Positions 26,356-34,166 of a DNA stretch of 64,000 nt are shown one piece after another. The translations under genes and the position numbers were made by a program. The DNA is from DATGMS01 sp040905145 (GTDB lineage Bacteria > Bacteroidota > Bacteroidia > Cytophagales > Cyclobacteriaceae): the NCBI GenBank assembly GCA_040905145.1, contig JBBDSC010000231.1, positions 7,181 through 71,180 on the forward strand. The letters run 5' to 3'. The notes under the pieces were generated by a model, which saw only the letters and a list, made by a program, of their open reading frames with translations, made no database searches and had not been told where the DNA came from. The first letter of the stretch is position 1. Each line of letters opens with the position of its first letter.

Positions 26356-26409
26356 GGTGTGGAAATAGGATAATCGCCACAAGTTTTTTCCCTATTTCCA
26401 CACCTTTTT
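26356..26409 (+). terminator. Terminator of the pyk transcript, with an interleaved second stem
   Basis: GGTGTGGAAATAGG (26356-26369) pairs perfectly with CCTATTTCCACACC (26391-26404), and TTTTT follows, a strong rho-independent terminator for pyk. A second pair, AACTTG..TGTGG (26339-26350) and CCACAAGTT (26377-26385), interleaves with it, so the RNA could form either stem or a pseudoknot. On the minus strand the same sequence lies just past the NFACT stop. Confidence 0.8.
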
Positions 26410-26445
26410 CTATCCATTACACGTTAGAAACGTATACAATTTATC

Positions 26446-28011
26446 CTATACCACACGTGGCCCTTTGGGACTGACCATGATCACGCTTTCCTTGTCCACC
26501 GTGACCGCCCCGGGGGCAGAGCCCTTCACTTTTCTTATAAATTTGCAGGGGGTATAAATAACGGTTGCCAGGGATTCGTTTTTGTTTTTGGAATAGTACG
26601 CTGCCAATTCGGCAGCACGCTCTATTGTGGGGACCGGAAAAGTGAGCCCTGCCTTGTATTTAAGAATCGCATGAGATCCGGAAACATCCTTCGCATGTAG
26701 CCAAAGATCTTCTTTCCAGGAATAATGTCTCAGCAGCTCATCATTGGCTTTGGCAGATTTCCCTATCAACAACTCAAAACCATCTATTTCAAAACGTTTA
26801 AAGGGAATGTTCTCCTGCTGTCCTTTCTGCTGGGAAATCAGATTGTTTTCCTTTATAAAAGCTTTAAGTTCTTTAAAATTGCTGATTTCCCCCACTTCTT
26901 CCAGATGGGTCTCTATATCCAATAAATAGTTTTCCTTTTCCTGAAGGTTCTTTTGAAGCTGTTTGATTTCAATCTTCCTGTTCTTGCCTTTTCTGTATAG
27001 ATTTTCGGCATGTTTTTGTGGGCTTACCCCCTTTTTGATGGCCACATCAATTTCTTGATCATTATAAAAATCAAATAAAGTCACTTTTTCCGCGCTCATA
27101 GGAATCTGATGGAGGTTTGCCATGATGATATCTGCCAATTTGTTGGGAGCTGATTGATGTTCTAGCTCATATAGTTTTCCTGCTGTTTTGTTTAAATAAG
27201 CCTGGGTTTTCTTTTTCTTGTCTTCCAGGTTTTTTAGCAAAGCATTTCTTTCTTTTTCCAAAGATTGGTAAACAACGGCATATCGAAAGAATTCATTAGC
27301 TGCTTCTACAGGATTATCTGAGCTGAATAGCTTGTCTTCTGAGGGTAAAAGGGTGAACTGGTACCCTTCTTTTTCTTTTCTAATGGAGAATAGGGGACTA
27401 TCCAGCATGTCCATCACTGTTTTTATCAATTGCCATTTTTCCTGCAGTGTGGCATTCAAGTATCCATGAGCTTTAAGCCATTGCCTTGGGACTTTTCCCA
27501 GAGTAGGGAGAAATAATGATGCGTTGCCTTCCAGATGCACAAAACGTTCCCAATTCGGGACGATAGGATTCCGGAGCTGGTTTATCTTAATGGCCGCATC
27601 TTCTTTCAGTTCATTTCGGAACAGGGTCAATGGCAAGGAATCTTCCTCAGGAAAGAACAGGATATTGCTTCGTGTCCCATGCATCTTAAAGAGTATAATT
27701 TTACCGGATACAAACCGGATGGTAAAGGCCCTTTCAAAATCAAGGACCTGTATTTTGCTCACTTTCTCATGGAGGATGTCGCTGAAAAGGGAAACATTGT
27801 TTTTCTTGCTTCTTTTAAATTCATTGGGGAAGCTTAGGCAGGTATTGGAAGGAGCCAAATTGGAGCGGATAAAGTGTTCTTTTTCGCCATCCGATAAACC
27901 TATGATCAGTTCATCTTTATTTTGGGAAAAGCATTCGACCACTTGCATCCCCTCAAAAAGCTGCTGAAGTTCAGGGCAAAGAAATTTAAAGAAATGGTAA
28001 TTCAGGTGCAT
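26446..28011 (-). CDS. NFACT family protein (RqcH/Rqc2-like ribosome quality control factor)
   Basis: A 521-residue protein with an NFACT-N domain (about 1-250), a central coiled coil (about 255-410, many Lys/Glu/Gln) and an NFACT-R/DUF814 domain at the C-terminus (about 420-521: DLWLHAKDVSGSHAILK, ELAAYYSKNKNESLATVIYTP). This layout matches the FbpA/RqcH family, which binds obstructed 50S subunits carrying peptidyl-tRNA and adds C-terminal alanine tails. The W-L-H-A-K-D-V-S-G-S-H motif is well kept. ATG at 28011 overlaps the stop of the upstream MBL hydrolase gene (TAATG). It is the last gene of a five-gene minus-strand operon headed by two response-regulator proteins. Confidence 0.92.
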   Translation of the reverse strand: MHLNYHFFKFLCPELQQLFEGMQVVECFSQNKDELIIGLSDGEKEHFIRSNLAPSNTCLSFPNEFKRSKKNNVSLFSDILHEKVSKIQVLDFERAFTIRFVSGKIILFKMHGTRSNILFFPEEDSLPLTLFRNELKEDAAIKINQLRNPIVPNWERFVHLEGNASLFLPTLGKVPRQWLKAHGYLNATLQEKWQLIKTVMDMLDSPLFSIRKEKEGYQFTLLPSEDKLFSSDNPVEAANEFFRYAVVYQSLEKERNALLKNLEDKKKKTQAYLNKTAGKLYELEHQSAPNKLADIIMANLHQIPMSAEKVTLFDFYNDQEIDVAIKKGVSPQKHAENLYRKGKNRKIEIKQLQKNLQEKENYLLDIETHLEEVGEISNFKELKAFIKENNLISQQKGQQENIPFKRFEIDGFELLIGKSAKANDELLRHYSWKEDLWLHAKDVSGSHAILKYKAGLTFPVPTIERAAELAAYYSKNKNESLATVIYTPCKFIRKVKGSAPGAVTVDKESVIMVSPKGPRVV

Positions 28012-28775
28012 TATTCCAAGGAAAGTTTCAAACCGTCATAAGCCAGAAACACATTTTCAGGCAAGTTGCTTTCCACTTCCCGATGAGATCCCAGTTTATG
28101 GCTGATATGTGTGAAGAAAGCTTTTTCAGGCTGGATTAACCGTACTATTTCCAGTGCCTGCTCAAGGGTAAAATGTGAAAGATGTTCTTTTTTTTGCAGG
28201 GCATTTAATACGAGGATTTTTGTCCCATAAATCTTTTTTAGCTCTTCAGTCGGGATATGATTGGCATCAGTAATGTAAGTAAAATCTTTGACACGGTAGC
28301 CGAACACGGGAAGCTTATAATGTAAGACTTCAATGGGGATAAAAGGGATCCCTTCTACTTCAAAAGGCTTATTTTCAATTTCATGGGTTATGACCATCGG
28401 GATCCCTGGATACTTCTTCCTGGTAAATATATAAGAGAATTCGGTTTTTATCTGATTGAGAACAGGCAATTTGCCATAGATGGGCATATCCTTTCGCTGC
28501 ATGAAATTGTAAGGACGTATATCGTCCAAACCTGCTGTGTGGTCTTTATGCTCATGGGTATACAGGATACCATCCAGCTTTCCGATCCTTTCTCTGAGCA
28601 TTTGTTGCCTAAAATCAGGTCCTGTATCTATAACCAAGCTTTTTTGATCAATTTCCAGGTGAATGGAGGTCCTTAATCTTTTGTCCCTAAAATCCAAAGA
28701 ACTGCAAACATTACAATTACAACCGATGACGGGAACCCCTTGGGATGTACCGGTTCCTAAAAAAGTTATTTTCAA
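28011..28775 (-). CDS. PhnP-like MBL-fold metallohydrolase
   Basis: A 254-residue metallo-beta-lactamase-fold hydrolase. The metal motif is THEHKDHTAGLDD (H74, H76, D78, H79), and a Cys cluster GCNCNVC (C19, C21, C24) near the N-terminus matches the structural zinc site of PhnP-type phosphodiesterases. The family includes cyclic phosphodiesterases and tRNase Z relatives; the substrate is unknown. The start is TTG at 28775, overlapping the stop of the upstream small gene (TTGA), and its own stop overlaps the NFACT start, so translation is coupled along the operon. The N-terminal ITFLGTGTSQGVP is the standard first strand, which supports this start. Confidence 0.92.
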   Translation of the reverse strand: MKITFLGTGTSQGVPVIGCNCNVCSSLDFRDKRLRTSIHLEIDQKSLVIDTGPDFRQQMLRERIGKLDGILYTHEHKDHTAGLDDIRPYNFMQRKDMPIYGKLPVLNQIKTEFSYIFTRKKYPGIPMVITHEIENKPFEVEGIPFIPIEVLHYKLPVFGYRVKDFTYITDANHIPTEELKKIYGTKILVLNALQKKEHLSHFTLEQALEIVRLIQPEKAFFTHISHKLGSHREVESNLPENVFLAYDGLKLSLE

Positions 28776-29050
28776 AGCTTAAGTTGGGTTTGTTGTAATT
28801 CTATTAATAATTCCTGGTTCCCTTTATGGTTAAAATCTTTCGGATTAAGGCGCAATTCCTTTAATATATCAATTAGGGCATTGATTTTTCCTTCTATGGG
28901 AAAATACTTGTTGACTACAACTACTTTATTTTCTTTAAGAATACAATAACCGGATTTAAAGTTTCCTTTTTCGTACCTTAAAATATAATCGGATGCTGCG
29001 AAAAGATTTTCTATTTTATCCAGATATGTTTTAGTGTACCTTACCGCCAT
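28772..29050 (-). CDS. Small conserved Bacteroidota protein, function unknown
   Basis: A 92-residue soluble protein (YTKTYLDKIENLFAASDY, then YEKGNFKSGYCIL and KVVVVNKYFPIEGKINALIDIL). I recognise this type of short protein as recurrent in Bacteroidota but cannot assign a function. ATG at 29050, two bases after the response-regulator stop. Its last four bases overlap the TTG start of the MBL hydrolase, so its expression is tightly linked to it. Confidence 0.8.
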   Translation of the reverse strand: MAVRYTKTYLDKIENLFAASDYILRYEKGNFKSGYCILKENKVVVVNKYFPIEGKINALIDILKELRLNPKDFNHKGNQELLIELQQTQLKL

Positions 29051-29052
29051 TG

Positions 29053-29433
29053 TTATTTTGTAAGGTGTTTTTTCACGGTAGAAAGAAGAAGATCGTAGTC
29101 CAAGGGTTTTTGTATATAATCATTTATACCTACCTTTTTAAAATCATCCAAGGTATAATTTTTATAGTTACCGGTGATAGCAACTATCGGGATAGTGGCT
29201 TTCTTTTGATCAGCTAAGGCACGAACTGCTTTGGTGCATTCTATCCCATCCATTACCGGCATATTGATATCCATTAATATAAGATCATAATCTTCTTTTT
29301 GTAATTTATCCAAAACCTGTTGACCATTTTTCACAGCGGTAATCCCGAATTTTTCAAACAGCAACACATTTTTTGTGAGATTAATAATTACGGAGCTGTC
29401 TTCCGCTACAAGGATTTTTTTTTGATCTGTCAT
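29053..29433 (-). CDS. Single-domain response regulator (CheY-like)
   Basis: A 126-residue stand-alone receiver domain. The phosphorylation site is intact: acidic pair E11-D12, phospho-acceptor D55 (ILMDINMP), Thr in the AITG strand and Lys in YIQKPLD. There is no output domain, so it probably passes or receives phosphate in a relay or works by protein contact. ATG at 29433, 3 bp after the REC-Hpt gene. No histidine kinase gene is present in the window. Confidence 0.93.
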   Translation of the reverse strand: MTDQKKILVAEDSSVIINLTKNVLLFEKFGITAVKNGQQVLDKLQKEDYDLILMDINMPVMDGIECTKAVRALADQKKATIPIVAITGNYKNYTLDDFKKVGINDYIQKPLDYDLLLSTVKKHLTK

Positions 29434-29436
29434 ACT

Positions 29437-30180
29437 TCAAAATATTTTTTTTTCTTTAAGACTAATGCGAAAGTTATATAAGTGCTTTTCCAGCGTGATG
29501 CAATCTTCTAAAATACCGTCAAAATCTGAATTCTTTATTTTTTTTTCAAAAATAGCACTAAAAGTAAAGAGTTGCTTAGCTCCAAGAGTGCCTGAGTTTC
29601 CTTTCAATATATGAAGTTTTTCGCCGATTTCAGAAAATCTTTTGTTTTCAATAAAATTATTTATTTCTTCTACCAGTCCTTCAGCTTCTTCTAAAAAATC
29701 AAGGTAAACTGTCTTGATATTTTCCATGGAATTGTACTTCATCAATTTTCTGATCATGGATTCATCAAAATCAGAAATAATGGCTTCGGCATTGTTTGCT
29801 TTATCCAGAATAGAAGGTTTATTGATGTGATGGTAAATGGATTCCAGCAAATCCTTCGGCTTTACAGGCTTGGCCATAAATTCATCAAAACCAGTGGAAA
29901 GAAAATAATCCCTGTCACTTTGGCTAGAATAGGCAGAAATAGCAATAATTGGCGAGGCAGTGAGATCATCCTCTTTAATAATTTTCAGGGTGGAAATCCC
30001 ATCAAGTTTCGGCATTTGAATATCCATTAAGATCACATCAAAGTGCTCGCTTTTTATCTTCTCTATTGCTTCTAAACCATTAACTGCCACATCAAAAAGG
30101 TAACTATGTCCAATAATGTTTTCAAAAACTTTTCTGTTCAGCGCATTATCATCTACTATTAACACCTTTTTGTTTTTCAT
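29437..30180 (-). CDS. Receiver-histidine phosphotransfer (REC-Hpt) protein
   Basis: A 247-residue protein with a receiver domain (about 1-120; D10-D11, phospho-acceptor D53 in LMDIQMP, K in FMAKPVKP) joined to a C-terminal Hpt domain (about 140-247) with the transfer histidine H190 in KLHILKGNSGTLGA. Such proteins relay phosphate between hybrid kinases and response regulators. ATG at 30180; it heads the five-gene operon and is divergent from miaA with only 53 bp between. Its partner is likely the receiver encoded 3 bp downstream. The cognate kinase must lie elsewhere. Confidence 0.92.
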   Translation of the reverse strand: MKNKKVLIVDDNALNRKVFENIIGHSYLFDVAVNGLEAIEKIKSEHFDVILMDIQMPKLDGISTLKIIKEDDLTASPIIAISAYSSQSDRDYFLSTGFDEFMAKPVKPKDLLESIYHHINKPSILDKANNAEAIISDFDESMIRKLMKYNSMENIKTVYLDFLEEAEGLVEEINNFIENKRFSEIGEKLHILKGNSGTLGAKQLFTFSAIFEKKIKNSDFDGILEDCITLEKHLYNFRISLKEKKIF

Positions 30181-30233
30181 GACTTTAAATTTCTTAATTT
30201 GACGCCATAAAACTCGAATAATCCGCTTCTATC

Positions 30234-31148
30234 TTGTCAATAAAAAATAAAATCCTTCTAATTATAGCAGGCCCCACGGCTGTCGGCAAAACGGATTTAT
30301 GCATAAATCTAGCCAAAAAATTTAATACTTGCATTGTTTCTGCCGATAGTAGACAATTTTTTAATGAAATGAACATAGGGACTGCCAAACCTTCCCCAAA
30401 GGAATTGGGTGAAATAAAACATTATTTTATTAATAATTTATCTGTAATGGATAATTATGATGTGGGTAAGTTTGAAAAAGAGGCTTTGGCACTTTTGGAC
30501 GGACTCTTTACATCCCATGAAATGATAATTCTAACAGGGGGATCCGGCTTGTATATAGATGCCATCAGCAATGGTTTTGATGACATTCCATCAGTGGGTG
30601 AATCCATAAGGGCTGAATTGAATTTTGTTTTTAAAAGGGAAGGGATTACCGTTCTCCAAGAAAAGCTTAAGCTCCTCGATCCAATCTACTATGCAAGAGT
30701 GGATGTAAAAAACCCACAAAGACTTATCAGGGCATTAGAGGTGACTATAGGTACGGGAAAACCTTTCAGTAGCTTTAGGAAAAGAAGGAAAGCTGAACGT
30801 CCATTTAAAATAATAAAAGTAGGTCTTGAAAGGGAAAGGGAGGAACTTTATGCCCGCATAGACCTGAGGATGGACCAGATGATTGCAGAAGGCTTGTTCG
30901 AAGAAGCAAAGAATTTGTATCCCATGAGGCAATATAATGCGCTACAAACTGTGGGATACAAGGAGGTTTTTGGATACTTAGAGGGTAAATATGATAAAAA
31001 AGAAGCAATAAGGCTCCTGAAGCGAAATTCAAGAAGGTATGCCAAGAGACAAATGACCTGGTTTAGGAGAGATGAAGACTTTCATTGGTTTCATCCCTCC
31101 GAAGTACAGGAAATAATGGATTTTGTAAATGATCAAATAAGGGAGTGA
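30234..31148 (+). CDS. miaA: tRNA dimethylallyltransferase
   Basis: A 304-residue MiaA, which adds a dimethylallyl group to A37 of tRNAs reading UNN codons. The P-loop GPTAVGKT is at 13-20, followed by SADSRQFF (binding of the tRNA adenine and DSRQ motif), MNIGTAKPS, LTGGSGLYIDAI, GLEREREELYARIDLRMD and the conserved GYKEVFGYLEG and YAKRQMTWFRRD. The start is TTG at 30234 (TTG TCA ATA AAA), since no ATG precedes the P-loop. Its last 16 bases overlap the 3' end of the convergent gene at 31133. Confidence 0.96.
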   Translation: MSIKNKILLIIAGPTAVGKTDLCINLAKKFNTCIVSADSRQFFNEMNIGTAKPSPKELGEIKHYFINNLSVMDNYDVGKFEKEALALLDGLFTSHEMIILTGGSGLYIDAISNGFDDIPSVGESIRAELNFVFKREGITVLQEKLKLLDPIYYARVDVKNPQRLIRALEVTIGTGKPFSSFRKRRKAERPFKIIKVGLEREREELYARIDLRMDQMIAEGLFEEAKNLYPMRQYNALQTVGYKEVFGYLEGKYDKKEAIRLLKRNSRRYAKRQMTWFRRDEDFHWFHPSEVQEIMDFVNDQIRE

Positions 31149-31504
31149 CCTGTGATTTTAGCGATAAAACTGTAAGGCTTTATCCTGATCATTTTATTAT
31201 ACCAGTATAAATGCAGTTTTGCTTGGGTCAGGTAAGGCTTGACAGTTTGATCCAACAAAGCCAAACGTTCTGTGTCTGCCTTTGCCTTTAGGGATAAGTA
31301 ATACTTTTCTACCTCCTCTAATTTCCACTCCTTAAAATGAACTGCCTGTTCTGGTGGATTTGGATTTAGGTTGTTCAGGTGGAATATCAGCTTATCGAAG
31401 GATTTCAGGTACTGCAGTTTTTTACTTTTAAAATTATTTGCCACCACCAGGACAAATAAAAATATAAAACCACCCAGGTACAGAAATATTGGAATAAACC
31501 CCAT
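31133..31504 (-). CDS. Small membrane-anchored protein, function unknown
   Basis: A 123-residue protein with one N-terminal membrane helix (about residues 4-22, IFLYLGGFIFLFVLVVANNF) and a mostly helical soluble part (KEWKLEEVEKYYLSLKAKADTERLALLDQ). I do not recognise the family. ATG at 31504, 12 bp after the pfkA stop, so it is probably co-transcribed with pfkA. Its 3' end overlaps miaA by 16 bp. The consistent frame, the membrane helix and the operon spacing support real coding. Confidence 0.7.
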   Translation of the reverse strand: MGFIPIFLYLGGFIFLFVLVVANNFKSKKLQYLKSFDKLIFHLNNLNPNPPEQAVHFKEWKLEEVEKYYLSLKAKADTERLALLDQTVKPYLTQAKLHLYWYNKMIRIKPYSFIAKITGHSLI

Positions 31505-31516
31505 TATATAGATAAA

Positions 31517-32491
31517 TTAGATGCTCAGGATTTCCTGTAGTTTTATATAGGCCGGATTTAAAGGTTTGCTTTTCCCAATACAATCCTCGAAGGGGGTGTA
31601 AATGATCTCGTCATTCATAATTCCCGCCATGCAGTTTGATTTCCCTTCCATCAATGCCTCTACGGCCGCCAATCCACAACGGCTTCCCAAGATCCTGTCT
31701 TTGCCTGTGGGACTTCCCCCTCGTTGGATATGGCCCAAGGTGGTTACCTTAAAATCTTTTTCTTCATCATTGATCAACACCTTTACTTTTTCCATAATCT
31801 CTGCGGCGCCACCTTCCTCGTCGCCTTCGGCCACTACCACGATACTGGAGGTTTTTGTCTTACGCAGACTTTTCAAAGACCGGACCACATCATCGATAGT
31901 TGTCTTTGTTTCGGGCACCATCACCAGCTCTGCACCACCACCAATGGCACATTCCACAGCGATGTAGCCACTGTCCCTGCCCATCACTTCTATGAAGAAG
32001 ATTCTGTCATGGGCAGCAGCGGTATCACGGATTTTATCTATAGCCTCCAGGGCCGTGTTAAGGGCCGTATCAAAACCAATGGTATAATCAGTTCCATAAA
32101 TATCATTATCTATAGTTCCGGGGCAGCCGATGACTGGAATGTCAAATTCTTCGCTTAGGATTTTTGCCCCCTTAAAAGTTCCATCGCCACCAATTGCTAT
32201 TAGTCCTTCTATCCCATGCTTTTGAAGTTGCGCATAAGCTTTTTGGCGGCCTTCTTTGCTCATGAATTCATTGCTCCTTGCTGATTTAAGAATGGTCCCT
32301 CCACGCTGAAGCACATTGCTTACAGAAAGGGATTGCATTTTTTTGATGTTACCTGCTATCATTCCATCATAACCGTACATGATCCCATATACATCCAATC
32401 CATGATATATTCCGGTTCTGACAACAGCTCTGATACAGGCATTCATTCCTGGGGCATCTCCTCCAGACGTAAAAACGGCGATTTTTTTCAT
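31517..32491 (-). CDS. pfkA: ATP-dependent 6-phosphofructokinase
   Basis: A 324-residue phosphofructokinase I that phosphorylates fructose 6-phosphate in glycolysis. Visible: the ATP-binding start FTSGGDAPGMNACIRAVVR (GGD 10-12), IGGDGTFKGA, the catalytic PGTIDNDI and the MGRDSGYIA motif. The glycine in GGDGT (rather than DD) fits the ATP-dependent rather than the pyrophosphate-dependent type. ATG at 32491. The length matches the bacterial tetramer form. It sits divergent from the glycosyltransferase gene, across a repeat-rich gap. Confidence 0.97.
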   Translation of the reverse strand: MKKIAVFTSGGDAPGMNACIRAVVRTGIYHGLDVYGIMYGYDGMIAGNIKKMQSLSVSNVLQRGGTILKSARSNEFMSKEGRQKAYAQLQKHGIEGLIAIGGDGTFKGAKILSEEFDIPVIGCPGTIDNDIYGTDYTIGFDTALNTALEAIDKIRDTAAAHDRIFFIEVMGRDSGYIAVECAIGGGAELVMVPETKTTIDDVVRSLKSLRKTKTSSIVVVAEGDEEGGAAEIMEKVKVLINDEEKDFKVTTLGHIQRGGSPTGKDRILGSRCGLAAVEALMEGKSNCMAGIMNDEIIYTPFEDCIGKSKPLNPAYIKLQEILSI

Positions 32492-32864
32492 TGTTTAATA
32501 GGTTTCGAAAAGCTAAAAATAATGAATAATGCACGCTAATTTAATTTTTTCATGAAATCTTTTAGACAGAAGATTAAAGAAAGGAGACGGAAGACCGAAG
32601 ATGGTGGGCGTGACAAAGTGAGGAATTATGAATGATGAGTTAAGAATTATTATAATTTCCAATTCATCATTCATGATTTCATCCGGTTTTGATCTTTGAC
32701 CTAAAGCGTACATAGAATATACTAAATACCATACCTCGGACCTTGTACTTGAAGTGTTTTATACTACGGTCTCCGGTCTTCCGTCCTTTTCACCTACTGG
32801 GCATCCGACAATCACCAAACCAACATCATCTGTAGGTGTCATCCTAATCCTTATCTTTGTTTTT
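32492..32864. repeat. Repeat-rich intergenic region between pfkA and the glycosyltransferase
   Basis: This 373-base stretch has no gene but shows nested inverted repeats: GACGGAAGACC (32586-32596) with GGTCTTCCGTC (32775-32785), and ATGAATGATGA (32628-32638) with TCATCATTCAT (32664-32674). On the minus strand AGACCGGAGAC, GTACAAGGT (32740-32748) and GGTATTTAGTATAT (32717-32730) recur in the intergenic region at 55478-55540. It also must hold the promoters of the two divergent genes. Confidence 0.6.
32852..32859 (+). promoter_or_regulatory. Candidate -7 element immediately before the glycosyltransferase start
   Basis: TATCTTTG is an exact TAnnTTTG match but ends only 5 bases before the ATG at 32865, so transcription from it would give an almost leaderless message. 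No TTTG at the proper distance is seen; it could be chance. Confidence 0.3.
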
Positions 32865-34166
32865 ATGGATCAAAATAAAAAGGTTTTAATCATTACCTAC
32901 TATTGGCCACCAAGTGCGGGGTCGGGAGTCCAGAGATGGCTGAAGTTTGCCAAATATCTTCCTGGATATGGCTGGGATCCTATTGTTTTTACACCAGAAA
33001 ACCCTGACTTTGAGCTTCAGGATGAATCGCTCCTGCGGGAAGTTCCCGTCGGGATGGAAGTGCTGAGGTTTCCGATTTGGGAGCCTTACAGTATTTTAAG
33101 GTCCCTTAAGAAGGAAAAAATAAAGGATCCTGGTGTTATTATGGAGAAAAAGAACAAAAGCCTGTTGGATCAAGTGGCCATTTGGTTGAGGGCAAATGCC
33201 ATCGTGCCCGACCCAAAGGTATATTGGGTCAAGCCTTCAGTAGGCTTTTTACTTGATATCATCGAAAAAAATAATATAGAGGCCATCATCACTACGGGGC
33301 CGCCACATAGTTTGCATTTGATAGGCAGAGACATTAAGCGTAAAAAGGAGATCCCATGGATAGCTGACTTCAGGGATCCATGGTCTTCATGGGAGTTTTT
33401 GGATTCCTTGCCCATGCTAAAAATGATCAGGAAGAAACACGAATTGATGGAACAGTCCGTATTACGGGAAGCAGATGCCGTGATGACCATTTCGCCTACT
33501 TTCAAGACGGAGATAGAAGCGATTGGAAATAGGGAAGTAAGGGTAATTACCAACGGGTTTGACCGTACAGATATGCCCATTTCCTTTAATGCGCCCATCA
33601 ATGATGCTGGAGCTTTCCATATTGTTTATACAGGTATTATTGATTCCATTAGGGATCCGATCCCATTTTTAAACGCTTTTAAATCCGCTTTTTGTAAAAC
33701 GGAAAAAGAAGTATTGCTCACCTTTGTTGGAAAAGTGAGCGGACAAGTGGTGGATTTTATCAAAGGTGATCCTTGGCTTTCTGCGCAGGTTGAATTTGCC
33801 GGCTACCTTTCGCATCAGGAAGTCTTTAAGTTTTATGCAAAAGCAAATCTTTTGTTGTTGATCCTTACCCATACAAAAAATGCAAAAGGAAATATTCCGG
33901 GAAAATTGTTTGAATACATTGCCACTGGCAGAAAAATAATAGCATTGGGAGATCCTGGCGGTGATGCGGCCAAAATTATTCAAGAGGCCAATGCGGGAAA
34001 AGTCTTTAAACATGAAGCGGTAAAGGAGATCCAACAATTTCTGGAAAACCAATTTAATTCTTCTACGAAAGAAGTGGAAAATAAAAGTATAGAACAATTT
34101 GAAAGAAAATTTTTAACCGGCAATTTGGCCAAACTATTAGATGAAAAAGTACATTCCATTTCTTGA
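32865..34166 (+). CDS. GT4-type glycosyltransferase
   Basis: A 433-residue glycosyltransferase with a GT-B fold of the GT4 kind: N-terminal IITYYWPPSAGSGVQRWLKFAKYL, central PWIADFRDPWSS, and the C-terminal nucleotide-sugar region with GKLFEYIATGRKIIALGDPGGD. I start it at ATG 32865 (MDQNKKVLII); a longer frame back to 32754 would add 37 residues from the repeat region and a bare hydrophobic stretch, and is rejected. Cytoplasmic or peripheral at the inner membrane. Its last 26 bases overlap the aminotransferase gene, so the two are coupled. The donor and acceptor are unknown; a surface polysaccharide is likely from the neighbours. Confidence 0.9.
   Translation: MDQNKKVLIITYYWPPSAGSGVQRWLKFAKYLPGYGWDPIVFTPENPDFELQDESLLREVPVGMEVLRFPIWEPYSILRSLKKEKIKDPGVIMEKKNKSLLDQVAIWLRANAIVPDPKVYWVKPSVGFLLDIIEKNNIEAIITTGPPHSLHLIGRDIKRKKEIPWIADFRDPWSSWEFLDSLPMLKMIRKKHELMEQSVLREADAVMTISPTFKTEIEAIGNREVRVITNGFDRTDMPISFNAPINDAGAFHIVYTGIIDSIRDPIPFLNAFKSAFCKTEKEVLLTFVGKVSGQVVDFIKGDPWLSAQVEFAGYLSHQEVFKFYAKANLLLLILTHTKNAKGNIPGKLFEYIATGRKIIALGDPGGDAAKIIQEANAGKVFKHEAVKEIQQFLENQFNSSTKEVENKSIEQFERKFLTGNLAKLLDEKVHSIS

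Noticed and set aside
32754..32864. A 37-residue N-terminal extension of the GT4 glycosyltransferase
   Set aside because: It is encoded by the repeat-rich region and adds no known domain; ATG 32865 gives the standard start MDQNKKVLII.
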